Shown here: positions 1 to 10,891 of the stretch, piece after piece | Position numbering within the stretch: position 1 is the stretch's first letter | Layout of the letters: the number at the start of each line of letters is the position of its first letter | Source: Synaphobranchus kaupii | Lineage: Eukaryota > Chordata > Actinopteri > Anguilliformes > Synaphobranchidae | Assembly (NCBI GenBank): GCA_029718625.1 | Contig: CM056380.1 | Coordinates: 42,716,189 to 42,780,188 of the forward strand | Direction of reading: 5' to 3' | Length of the DNA stretch: 64,000 nucleotides | Translations under genes and position numbers: made by a program | The notes under the pieces: generated by a model | The model's database searches: none | Seen by the model: only the letters and a program-made list of their open reading frames with translations | Told to the model about the DNA's origin: nothing

Positions 1-120
1 GATTTACGTGCACTAAAAGGTTTTGCATAAGCTAAAGGTCTTAGTAAATCAGACCCTAAGAGGCTTCAGGTTAATGACTGTGCCACTGCTACGATGCACC
101 AGGAGTGTTCAGTTGCCCTT

Positions 121-123
<3 letters not shown>

Positions 124-178
<55 letters not shown>
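124..178. repeat. CA dinucleotide microsatellite
   Basis: A near-pure CA repeat of about 27 units, with intron sequence on both sides. Confidence 0.97.
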
Positions 179-181
<3 letters not shown>

Positions 182-410
182 TGGCCTGCTATCATTAACC
201 CAGCCACCCGTAATGAGTTGCATCTCGGTTCACCACTGACTGGCGGGGTCTGGGCAGGTTCTCACCCAGGTGATCAACACCTCCTCAGTCTCGTGCCGGT
301 CATTTTGTCTGGCACCTGGGCTGTAGGGTCAGAGGGTAAACATCTCACAGCCTGCCTCTCTGGGCTCACTTCCACTGGCCATTTTTAAAACTATCTGCAG
401 AATCGGGCCC

Positions 411-440
411 TTCTTCTTCTTCTTCTTCTTCTTCTTCTTC
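411..440. repeat. CTT trinucleotide microsatellite
   Basis: About ten uninterrupted TTC/CTT units followed by unique sequence. Confidence 0.93.
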
Positions 441-2324
441 GCTATACAAGTCATCCAAGATGAATTGTGCATTTGTACTCCGTACTAGACTTGCACGAAA
501 GTATTTCTCTTTTTTCCCCTCTTTTCCCTGTGCATCGTTTCAGCGGTTGGATGAACCTGCCAAGCGTTTTTCGACATGACGGAACAGTAGAGCGTCTGCA
601 CGACGTCGTCCGTCTCCCGGGCAAAGGTTGTTTGAACTACATATTTAATCCCCGAAGCAGACTGAGAAATGTTATGATTCAACTTGTGGACAAATGCTCT
701 GATTCGCCGATCCATCAGTGGTAATGCATGTATTTTCAATTGGCCCTGTTTGGAAAATTGATTTCAAATTACAGCCGCAAAACTCATTCCAACACAGACA
801 CAGTAGGGAGATATGTGATAGGCGATCCACATGAGCCTGCTTTATCACATTAGACCAGGGCGTCTAGAACGCTAGGTCCATCCCGAGTGAACTGAGCTTC
901 GTTATGTGACAGAAAATGGCACGATAACGGATCTCCCTTATCTAACTACCAGTCCTTTCACAGTGACTCATTACAGCAGAGTAACTTTAGATCCAGAAAA
1001 GTGAGCGCATCCATCTTCAAGGAGGAAAGACTCCATTTTTCCAAACAGACCTATTAAGAACCCTTAAATAAACAGACCAGATTAGATATTTGACAAATGC
1101 CGCCAGTGTCTCATAATGTTTTCAGACATGTATCCAATATGTCGCTTAATTAATACCTCAGTGCGATAAGCAGGGAATGAGGTCAGGTTGAAAGAGAGGG
1201 CAGTTCTCTCTAAAAGCACTCAGATTTCCATTTACTTACACCTCTCTGGAATACCCATCAATCTAAATCTTCCTTGCGGCTGGGTCTGTTTCTATCGGGG
1301 GTTTTTTTCCCTTTTGAGAGACGAAGGGTGTTTTTGGCAAGACTTCAGGCTCAAACTCTTAAAGGAGTACCAACAGGCTTGTTGTCGATCAGGATGTGAA
1401 TATTGTTGATACCGCAATAGGAACCGAGTAAAAATGGTGATTACATTGGTAGGTGCTTCAACAACAAAAATAACAAAGAAAGAATAAAGGTTTAAATGGC
1501 TACTATATCCAGGCTCTGGTGCTGAACCAATATGTACACCCAGTGTACCAGCATTCAAAAATGCCCCGGACGTGAGGGCGAGAGTTCCTCTACTTCCTGT
1601 AGTGGCTCAGGGAAGGACTTCCTGTATAGATTTTTTTTACTTTTGTACAGAGGCAGAGGGAGTACTCCCACTGCAGGACAGAGGGAAACTTAATGGACTC
1701 TTTTTGAGCTGAACTGAAGAAAAAAATAAACATTTTAGGCAGTTTAGTTTCCAGGATATCCTTCATCTTGGTCTTGTAACCAATTATTTCCCACAGGGTT
1801 TGTGTATTACGAACACAGGAATTAACATGTAAACACAACAAAAAGGCAAAAGAGATAATAACACCTCTATTTAGAGGGTTGAGCTTCCATCAAATACAAT
1901 TGCTTGTTTCTATCTAATTACTTTCTCAAAGGATTAATTCTCAAAATAATGGTTATCAGTAATGGTTACCAGCAGAGGCTCTACTCAGGCAATGTTTCGT
2001 AGGTGAAGATTACTATATATTCAGATATGCAGGTCTGAAAATCCAACAGAAAAAAGGGTTGACATGGATCATTTAATTTTCTACAGATATTTTATAGACT
2101 ACAATTAAGTACGCTCTACAATGTACAAAACTCAATTCTGCCAATACCTGGATCATTTCTTCGCTACATCTGAGAGATTAAACCTTTCTACATAGTGACA
2201 GATATGACCTTTGACCCATGAGACCCCTCCTACATGATCCTACACCCTGGTAACACACATTCTATCTATGCTGGTACAAGTTGAACAAAATACTGCTTTC
2301 CTCATCAGTTGCGATGCCATAGCG

Positions 2325-2330
2325 CGCACA

Positions 2331-2413
<83 letters not shown>
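2325..2413. repeat. GCAC tetranucleotide repeat
   Basis: About 22 units of ACGC/GCAC, almost perfect. It is an alternating purine-pyrimidine tract lying only about 150 bases downstream (in gene sense) of the EGF exon at 2564-2689. The long open frames on both strands here come from the repeat. Confidence 0.96.
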
Positions 2414-2414
<1 letters not shown>

Positions 2415-2563
2415 TTTGCCATCCCAAATGTGTCCTGTTCTGGTTCAACATGTGTTGATCTACCCCAGACATCTTGTTGCGGAAACAGCCACGCCAAGAC
2501 TGTGGTTTTTCTTTTTTTCCCCTCTGTATTTTTGGGTAGCGGAGAGAGGGGAAAAGGCTTTAC

Positions 2564-2689
2564 CAATGCAGCTGGTTCCTTCCTCGTCAGGGATGAAGCC
2601 AGACTGGCAAACGCACAGGAAGCTCCCTTCTGTGTTCCTGCAACGGCCGTTGGCACAGAGGAGCGGGCCCTGGGAGCATTCATCAACAT
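2564..2689 (-). CDS. ltbp1: LTBP1 exon: calcium-binding EGF-like domain (second of the central array)
   Basis: The exon has 42 codons with phase 1 ends. It reads DVDECSQGPLLCANGRC, then CRNTEGSFLCVCQSGF and ends TSCI. All six cysteines, the D-V-D-E calcium site and the NTEGSFLC hydroxylation motif are present. The acceptor (TTTCGTGCAG) is weaker than the others, while the donor GTAAAG is acceptable. It sits only 419 bases from the preceding EGF exon. It is the most C-terminal exon seen: a donor follows, so the gene continues to the left, but I found no further EGF exon between 1 and 2563. Confidence 0.95.
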
Positions 2690-3108
2690 CTGCACGAAAA
2701 AGCGCAGCACAAGGTCATGGGTCAGTTAAAACCATGGCAACGACGCACAGTGTTCTTTGGCATAAAAATGACAAAACAACCAGTAACAGAGTTTTTTTTG
2801 TGTCATATAAACCCAGCAAAAGTCAATCAGCATTCCACCAGGAAGTTGGCAGGACTGAAGCGATCCATGCATGGAAAAGGTTCAAGTGGCCACACAATGT
2901 TTGTCCTTGTCTGTGACGGGCAATGAAATACAACTTTTTCTCTCTTCCCCTGGTCCATGTTCCAAGTTTTTTTCCCACCAATAGCCAAACTTAAATGACA
3001 TGGGGGGAAAAAACACTTTGCAGGAAGAATAATTTTTTTTAATTTAAGGTCAAAGTTCAAGCCAGCCCATTCTGATGATGCTGAGTGCGGCGCTGCTACT
3101 CCTCTCAC

Positions 3109-3234
3109 CTACGCAGGTGGTCCTCTCCTCATCCAGCTGGTAACCATCATCACAAATGCAGGTGTAGCCTACCGCTGTGTTAATACAGACACCTGGGCCA
3201 CATATAACTGGGCTCACTAAACACTCATCCACCT
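3109..3234 (-). CDS. ltbp1: LTBP1 exon: calcium-binding EGF-like domain (first of the central array)
   Basis: This is a complete cbEGF exon of 42 codons with phase 1 boundaries. It begins EVDECLVSPVICGPGVC and has six cysteines and the hydroxylation-type motif CINTAVGYTCIC. The acceptor follows a very long CT/GA-rich pyrimidine tract (on the minus strand) ending CTCTACAG. The donor is GTGAGA. The mammalian equivalent is EINECTVNPDICGAGHC. It is the first EGF after the hinge, joined to the next module through the split codon ...CV-D-VDEC. Confidence 0.96.
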
Positions 3235-4479
3235 CTGTAGAGAGAGACAGATAGAGAAAGAGAGATAACAAGAGAGAGCAAGAGAGAGAGGAAGAGAGGA
3301 CAGAGAGGGAGAGAGTGAGAGAAAAGATTAGTAATGGGAAAGAGGAGAAAAACAGAGGCATGTTGAGAAAGGAGTCTCAAACCACAAGCTTGCTGGGCTT
3401 TCGTCACTTTAAAATCTCAGAATCAAAGTTTCCCAACCAGGTCCCAAAAAGTGTGGATTTCATAGGTCATTACTGAAAAGTTTCACCAAATAAATTCTCA
3501 ATTCTCATGCAACTGATGCTTTAGAACACACGCTTATTTAATCATGCCAAGATACATCTTGGCCCCCACAAAGCAATCATGGGGTTTTGCAGAGATAAAA
3601 ACATTGGAGAGTAATGTTTCTCCCCAGAACCCAGGTTGACCTTGTCTGGGCCAGGATCCGACCCATCGCAACATTACCCTTGTGACAGGCCTGGTAATTG
3701 TCAGTCTACAGGCCTTTTCTTAAAGGCAAAATTCAGTTGCTATTGCATACAATTAGTCTTTCTTCTGTCTTGCTGAAGCAGAAGAAAAGTCTCCCTGTTC
3801 CATGATACTGATGGCTTTGCTCATAGTAATCAAATATACACAGTTATGCAGACGTTTAACAATGCAACAAATGTTCCCTAGCGTCGAGGGAACTTTCCAA
3901 CACGCATTTGGTCATTGATATGCCCAAAAACTGTCATCCAAAGAATAATGTTTCACCACTTGGCTAAGAATGCAGTTTTTTATTACTGTATTAAAATGAA
4001 GTGTGCTGGATCAGATTATGGGAGTACTTAGTGATTTTAAATATAGACAGACATCCATCATCAACTCTTCAGGATATAGGCCGAGAGCCAGTAATTTAAA
4101 TTATACAGCTGACACAATGCTTCGCTGTTCTCAATAAATATGCATTCTTTTGCCTAAATAGGTTACCTACTCATTGTGTCCTTCAGTATCTAATGAGGGG
4201 AGACCAAATCCCACGGCTATGCTAACAAATCCAACATCCCAATCAACACCATAAATGTGACTACATGCTTTATTTAAAAAATATCAGGAACTTTGGTGAA
4301 TGATATGAATTACTGACAATTATCTATTTTTCATTGGATAGTGAGCTAACTGCACAACAGGTTGTTAAAGCTAAGCTTCCCATCATGCCATAAAGTTATC
4401 CGTCCAAGGGAGATTTAAAAATAGTTTTGCCTGGCTCTTAAAGCGGACACAAACAAGGCCTAAATGTTCACGTCTGAAA

Positions 4480-4520
4480 ATATGCAAAGGTGTGGATTTT
4501 GGATCCACACCTTTGCATAT
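4480..4520. repeat. Perfect 18-bp inverted repeat, 5-nt loop
   Basis: The arms ATATGCAAAGGTGTGGAT (4480-4497) and its exact complement (4503-4520) flank a 5-base spacer. It is a snap-back hairpin; no known gene is associated. Confidence 0.95.
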
Positions 4521-4689
4521 GATACGATGGGAAAAATAGCTAGATTGGTACCTGGAGAGGTTGTAAATGGTCATAAGCATCACCTATGTACAGCTTGTCT
4601 ATTTCACTATTCATATAATGAAAAATAAACATAAGTAAACCTAATCAGATTTCAGCACTTGTGTAATTCAGCTTACAAAATTAAACATT

Positions 4690-4755
4690 TATGTTACATT
4701 ACATTCATTTGGCAGACTTTGTTATCCAGAGCGACTTATATTGTAACACTTCATG
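4690..4755 (-). repeat. V-SINE/L2-like 3' tail fragment
   Basis: On the minus strand this reads ...AGTCGCTCTGGATAACAAAG followed by TCTGCCAAATGAATGTAATG. This is the widespread fish SINE tail usually seen as GTCGCTCTGGATAAGAGCGT followed by CTGCTAAATG. Only the tail is present. Confidence 0.75.
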
Positions 4756-4963
4756 TATTACACTTCATATCTGAAATGCATTTTATATATATTTTTTAGA
4801 CCCACCAGACCTACCTGTTCTTTAATTCATGGCTCCCATTGAAAAACAACACAGAGGAAATATTAATTGTGGAACGGGTGGCCAATAAAAAATAAATAAA
4901 TAAATTTTAAAAAAAGTGTCATTAAGAAGGGAAAACATGCAGCTTAGTTTACCAAATGACTGT

Positions 4964-5500
4964 CATCAGGACTACCTATAACATTACTGTAGCACTTATA
5001 TACGGTGTCACCCTCTCCCAGGAGCAAAACTAAAGGCACATCAGGACTACCTATAACATTACTGTAGCACTTATATACGGTGTCACCCTCTCCCAGGAGC
5101 AAAACTAAAGGCACATCAGGACTACCTATAACATTACTGTAGGCACTTATATACGGTGCCACCCTCTCCCAGGAGCAAAACTAAAGGCACATCAGGACTA
5201 CCTATAACATTACTGTAGCACTTATATACGCTGCCACCCTCTCCCAGGAGCAAAACTAAAGGCACATCAGGACTACCTATAACATTACTGTAGGCACTTA
5301 TATACGGTGCCACCCTCTCCCAGGAGCAAAACTAAAGGCACATCAGGACTACCTATAACATTACTGTAGGCACTTATATACGGTGCCACCCTCTCCCAGG
5401 AGCAAAACTAAAGGCACATCAGGACTACCTATAACATTACTGTAGGCACTTATATACGGTGCCACCCTCTCCCAGGAGCAAAACTAAAGGCACATCAGGA
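4964..5500. repeat. Minisatellite, 75/76-bp unit, seven copies
   Basis: Seven tandem copies begin at 4964, 5039, 5114, 5190, 5265, 5341 and 5417 and end in a partial unit at 5500. Units start CATCAGGACTACC and end ACTAAAGGCA. The 1-base length difference is one G (TGTAGCAC versus TGTAGGCAC). GGTGTCACC versus GGTGCCACC distinguishes the first two copies from later ones, so the array has internal subfamilies. Confidence 0.97.
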
Positions 5501-6475
5501 GAGGTTTAGAGGTTTAGAATTCTGGCTGGTGCTAAGGGAACTGAAATATCCCAGCAGGCTGTGATTGGTTTGGTTTTTTTGGCTAGTATTGCCACCCCCC
5601 CCCCCCCCCGCTCCTCACCCACCTCCCTTCCTTATTCAGCTCCAATATTTTTGGATGTCCTCCTCCTGGACATCAAAGCAAGACAGCAGGTGGTGGTCAT
5701 GTAATAGGCTGCTTAGCTATCGCTCCAATTAGCCGCCTGGTCTTCCTTGCCTGACAACCACAGCAACAACATCTCTAATGAGAGCTTGGGACACAGCATT
5801 TTTCAAGTAGTTAATTTTTGTTGTTGTTGTTGTTTAATTTCCCCTTCCTTTTAATGTTATGTTAATTTATACAATTTCTGTACTGTAATCAAATAAAATA
5901 AAGTCTGATTTAATCAACGTATTGACCAAAATCCATCGTCAGTGAACGAGTCTCGTTTAAGGTGTCATTAATACTGGCTTAAACATGCACACAACATATG
6001 CTTATTGTTGTTAGAATTTAATTTTTATATATATATTTTTTAAAGTAAACATGCAGCAATAACCTGATTGCCACAAGCCGCTCCCTAAGACACGCACACA
6101 TAGGATTCCTAATTATAGAGGAGCCCGAAATATTCACACAACAAGAGTGAACCCCAAGGACAAAGCTGGGAGGGTGGAAAGGGGGGGGGTGAGTGTGAAG
6201 TTCCTAGGTGCATCAAATTCCTCTAATCCATCTATTTTTACCATGACCTGTAAGGAATTCACATGTGGGGTCGTAACACAAATAAACCGCTGTTAACGGA
6301 CAAGCCAGGAAGATAACAGTGTCTATTTTTGAATAATCAGCCCGGACATACTAAGACTCATTCAAACGTGTTTTTTCCTCATTATTTTAAAATTGTTCCG
6401 TAAAATAATTTTTTAACTGTCATGACAATGATGTAATACAGTTGCGGTTGCCGGGTGGTCTTAGATAAGCCTTAC

Positions 6476-6562
6476 CTGCCAACTGGGTGGGCGCGATGTC
6501 CTGACTCGCACTGGAAGGGAGGATGGCTACTGGGGCCGGAGGAGACGTCTTCTCCACCACCT
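6476..6562 (-). CDS. ltbp1: LTBP1 exon: second hinge exon
   Basis: This is an 87-base exon (29 codons), phase 1 on both sides (GGCCCACAG acceptor, GTAAGG donor). It reads EVVEKTSPPAPVAILPSSAS then QDIAPTQLA. Mammalian LTBP1 has VVIEKTSPPVPVEV...SASQVIAPTQ at the same place, so the identity is firm despite the short length. It has no cysteine, so it remains flexible linker. Because both junctions are phase 1, the exon can be skipped without a frameshift, consistent with known alternative splicing of the hinge in the family. Confidence 0.93.
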
Positions 6563-7626
6563 CTGTGGGCCCAGAAACAAGGTAGTCAGACCAGCAGTGA
6601 TCCATAACACTGAGTGCTCTGCACCAAATAAATATTTAACCAACAAAACTTGCCCGGTATTTCATGTGTCTGATTAAATAATAAAGGAATGTTAAAAAAG
6701 AAAATGTTGGAAAAGCAAACTACAGCTGCTGTTTTTTTCATACACCTCTGCAAACAGCTTGAAATTAAAATCCTTCTGTCTTTTCCTTGATAACATTTTT
6801 CTTCTGTTTCATACAAATATGATACAAAAACCTAAATTACTATTCAGCAATTCAGTTTTGCAACAAGTAATTTAGGCACAAGATTCATTATCATTCATAA
6901 TTATACACTTGCAAATAAAGGCATACAATGGGATACTTTTATTTAGTAAACATTTAATGTACATTATGAAAGGGGTGTTGAAACACAGGGTTGGAAAATA
7001 AATGTTGGGAATGTAATTGGTCATTGGCATTGTATTTCCTGGGTAGGCAACTTATTTTGTTCATCTTTCATCAATCCTAGTGAAACGTCCTGGCAAGAGC
7101 TGTGTGCAGAGTACTAACCGGGCAAAATGATTTTATGATCACAGGAGAGACATTAAACAGCCATTTATTCTTCTGCATATATACAGTAATCTCCATCAGA
7201 TTACAGAAGCCCTAGGAAAGCCCTCCTCAAACAGACAAGCAGGAGCCTTCAATAATTATAATTGTTTTTGTAATATTTGCCACTGGTGTGCTGCACGGAC
7301 CCCGCCTTGGACCATTTCTTGATATTCCACAAAGTGAAAGCTGTTACGTTGAATAACAAGTAAAATGTACACTATTTGACCATTATCATTATTAGCTTTA
7401 CGTTAAGTTACATTGAAAACCCAGTTCTTTTTAAACCACCAGGAAATGAAAAAGACAGTACTGATACAATCATCTGGGGTGCTGCATTTCATATATCTTT
7501 TTCAAAATTATTATTAAACTGCTTCTATAGTCCAAAAAGTAAACACTCAAACATTTCTTGGGGTGGTGCAACCCAAGCACTTAGCTTTTACAGTACCCAT
7601 GGGGACCTGGACGATGAGATCCAGAG

Positions 7627-7691
7627 AAAACACGCACACACGCACACGCACACGCACACGCACACACGCACACACACACACACACACACAC
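7627..7691. repeat. CA/CG-interrupted dinucleotide repeat
   Basis: An AC repeat with regular ACGC interruptions; it accounts for the Thr/His/Arg-type open frames here. Confidence 0.93.
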
Positions 7692-8282
7692 GAGGGAAGC
7701 TACCCTGGTCTTCCCACAGTGAAACCTGGGAGAGGGGAGGGATGTTTAGACACCTGGGAAAGCGGGCTCCATCCTTATGGTCGAGACGCCGGGAGAAAGC
7801 TGGGGCTGGCCGGGCTCTACTATTGACCTATTGTTAACACCGAGAGTAACGAGTTCCTAAACGACAAAGACAAGATGCACAGATGATTTGAAAAGGGGGG
7901 GGTGAAGAAGGCCCATTGGGGGACACTGCTGCGTATATTGTCAGTGGGCGGCCAGATGAGTGGCAGAAGCAACGGCAGGCTCCGCTCTCCTCGAGTCTCA
8001 TGCAAAGTTTACGCATGCTAGTCATACATACAGTGTGCTGCGCTGTGACCTAGCAAGTGCCAAGATAGTTTATGTGAGAGTTAAGGAAAGAGAACGTTTA
8101 AATGAGATTCCTGGATTCCAGCAGCCTTGAGAACGAGACCTTGGGAAGTGAATAAAATGTACAAACGTTTGTGGTTTGCTTACTTATTCATGTAATGATG
8201 GAAGCAGACAACCTGCACAAGTTCCACTAAGAAAATTATAAGACGATACATTTATGTTTTTACATAGCAGTATATAGCTGAT

Positions 8283-8320
8283 CTTTGGAGTGCTTTGTGT
8301 TTTTGCAAAGCACTCCAAAG
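8283..8320. repeat. Perfect 15-bp inverted repeat, 8-nt loop
   Basis: CTTTGGAGTGCTTTG at 8283-8297 and its exact complement at 8306-8320 flank TGTTTTTG. This would form a hairpin in either strand. Confidence 0.95.
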
Positions 8321-9966
8321 TAGGCCATGGTGTCTTTTGAAGACTCAGATCGTGTAATACACTCACTGAATTATTCTCTATTCACTTACATTCTCCTCTT
8401 ACACATTGTCACACTGCTTGCTTTTTTATGTCAACACCTTTTAATTTCTCAATGGCAAACATCTCTACCCAGAATGACAGATTACTGAGCAGAGGACTGA
8501 GTAAATTAAAATAATTATAAAGAATAACATAGTACACATCTATAAAGATATCTATAATTTATGTGATAAAAAAAACTAGCAAAATTACGAACAATAGTTT
8601 TTGCTACATAAATCCTAATTGGCAGGCAATCCTTGTTAGTGCTTGAAGTATGCAGAGTTTGACCTTGATTGAAAAATAGTGTGGAAAGAACTTTGGGGCT
8701 TGTGTAAACAATGCGCTTATCAAACTAATTGACTTCCTCCCAGTCAGAGACAAACATAAATATAACTGACACACACAGGAGAGGTTTTCAAATATGCTGT
8801 GCTCATTTGCTTGCATGAGGCATTAATAAACTCATAGCACTTACAAAGAAAATGTGAAATTAAACCTGAGGGTGGTTGGGACTCAAATACGATGTTACTT
8901 CTAACTGCTAATGCAGCCAGCTCAGAGGGCTGGGCCCCCTCCTTGAGGGCTGAATGCTTAGCTGCCACTAAATTACAATTCTTAAGCGAACTGTCAACTC
9001 ATCCTACTAACAAACATTACAATATTTCCATAGAGAGCCTTGTTCTCCTTGTAGGCTCTTTGCGGAGGAAATTGTGCATCGAGGTCGCCACGTTCTCGAA
9101 CAAACATTCTGCGGTTAATTGAAGAATGGATTGAGTCATGCAAAGGCGATACTGATGCGGCATGCAGTGCACTCCTGCTTCGACCAAGCGTCTTCAAAGT
9201 AATTGCCAGGGAGGGCAGGCTGCTGCGAACGATGGAACTGCCGCATGCAGAAGCGTCGGGTGGCGCATTTCTTTACTGCGTTTGGACGCAACGCAACCTA
9301 CCTCTTCAGGTGCTGCTGTGACTACTGGATTCAAAAACAACAACAATAAAAAAGAAAGAAAAGAAACAACAAAGGTCTCAGATGGTTCCCAAGCAAACCC
9401 AGGTGCACCGTATCTCTCTTGTCATGCCTTTGCCCCCTCATGGCTGAAACCAAGGCATGACATTACAGCCTTCGGAATTCTATCCACCAATCAAAGCTTT
9501 CTCTCTCGCTCGAGTGTATGCCGAGTTTATGCTTGAACAAGAACTTCAGTACAAGTATCCTTGCGGTGGTGCGGTGGTGTGGTGGTGTGAAGACGATAGC
9601 TTTCAAATAAACCCCCTTGTGGTCTATATTAATCAGAGAGCTTGAGTGCAATTTTTGTTTGTTTGTTGTTGTTGTCGTCGTCGTCTGAAGGTCTTGCAGC
9701 ATTGTATACCCCTCCTTTGAGCTCGAGGGGAGCTTAACAGTAATTTTGAAAACTTGCTGCCAAGATCCCCTCTCGTGATAAGTGCCAAACACTTCCTGCA
9801 TCACAAAGGAGAAGATCTTGGTTCCATTCCAGAATAAGGTTTTGCAAGGTGCTCTGGTGCAGTGTGTATTATTCATCATTGGTGAAATTGAGTAGATTAG
9901 ATTTGACATTTATTGACATTTTAAAAACACACACATTATCCGATAGATCTAAAAACTGTTTTTTTT

Positions 9967-10292
9967 GGTAACACTTTCTTTTAAAGTTCCGTTACAAAGA
10001 ATTTGTAAACCAAACTAATGCTTTACAAATATGAGTTATTATGTTTTACTAATTTATCTGTACTTAGTTCATATGAATACATAATAAACTGTGATCACTT
10101 CAGTTTAGGTGGTGCAGTTCAGTTTATGAATGTGTCATATACATGATTTCACACGTATGAACTATTAACTAATGCCTTACAAATAGTTCTTATAATAAGT
10201 CATTATTGCAAAACACTTTATAAATGGTTAATAGATCATTCACTAATGGTTTACAAATTCTTTATAACGGAACCTTAAAATAAAGTGCTACC
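9967..10292. mobile_element. MITE-like nonautonomous DNA transposon
   Basis: The ends are GGTAACACTTTCTTTTAAAG and the imperfect complement CCTTAAAATAAAGTGCTACC. Internal arms are also complementary (ACAAAGAATTTGTAAACCA versus TGGTTTACAAATTCTTTATA). At 326 bp with no coding capacity it matches a common teleost GGTAACACTTTA-ended MITE type. The superfamily is not certain. Confidence 0.75.
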
Positions 10293-10687
10293 TGTTTTTT
10301 TTTTTACACTGATCTGTGTTTGCAGAGGGATGCTGCTGTGGCTGACATCACATCCACGGGAAATGATAAAGCTGCCACAATTCATTGACGAGACACATCA
10401 GTGTCGGTCTTTGCGTTGCCTGCACTACTCTGAAGCCTACATTCATCCTTAAACCTGACCCACAATTAAACACAAGTGGGGCGAGAAAACCTGCATTGAA
10501 GAAAAAAGCAACACTTGAATTTACATGTCAAACTTAAATAGAAATTACTGATTTAATTCCAGGCTTCAATTCAGATGGAACCACATGGAACACTGCAAAT
10601 AATCGGACCTTTCTTTTTCTGTATAGGTTACTGCCTCCCACTGCCACATGGGAAGTGTAGTCCCCACGTGACCTGCTGCTCACTCAC

Positions 10688-10891
10688 CTGGGACAGCAGG
10701 CAGCTGTCTCTCAGTGACACTCAAAGCTTCCACAGGTTTCTGGACAGTGGGTAACGGGAGAGGGGGAACCTGGGGCTCTTGATGAGTGATTTTGGGTTTG
10801 CCGTTGCTGTCCGGCCGGTTGACCTGTTTTGGCCTGTAGGTCCCAGTGACTGTGTAGCCCATCCCGCCCGGGCAGATCTCCTTGAAGGCGG
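10688..10891 (-). CDS. ltbp1: LTBP1 exon: end of TB domain plus proline-rich hinge
   Basis: This exon has 68 codons, phase 1 to phase 1 (TTGCTCAG acceptor, GTGAGT donor). The first residues AAFKEICPGGMGYTV complete the 8-Cys domain and are nearly identical to the mammalian AAFKEICPGGMGYTV. The remainder (RPKQVNRP, then PPLPLP, then KPVEALSV) is cysteine-free and rich in proline and basic residues. It is the flexible, protease-sensitive hinge between the N-terminal modules and the EGF array. It is shorter than the mammalian hinge and ends at ERQLPAVP; the next exon resumes at EVVEKTSPP. In mammals this region carries alternatively spliced, heparin-binding sequence. Confidence 0.95.

Larger units (their letters stand above)
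1..2563 (-). other. ltbp1: LTBP1 intron (3' part of window), no exon seen
   Basis: This stretch follows the last recognised exon. It holds a CA microsatellite (124-178), a CTT trinucleotide run (411-440), and a tetranucleotide GCAC tract (2325-2413). I found no cysteine-rich frame with splice sites on the minus strand and no plausible plus-strand gene. The rest is unremarkable AT-balanced intron. Confidence 0.7.
3235..6475 (-). other. ltbp1: LTBP1 intron between the central EGF array and hinge exon 2
   Basis: Content seen: a GA/CT-rich tract adjoining the acceptor (3238-3325), a perfect hairpin at 4480-4520, a reverse-oriented V-SINE-like tail (4690-4755), a 75/76-bp minisatellite (4964-5500), a poly-C run near 5594-5610 and a GTT run near 5819-5835. 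No exon-like open frame was recognised. Confidence 0.7.
6563..10687 (-). other. ltbp1: LTBP1 intron splitting the hinge
   Basis: It contains a CA/CG-repeat tract (7627-7691), a perfect hairpin (8283-8320), a GTT/GTC run (9655-9690) and a 326-bp MITE-like element (9967-10292). I searched the minus strand for a third hinge exon corresponding to the mammalian acidic/proline segment and saw none that I can support. Confidence 0.65.
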
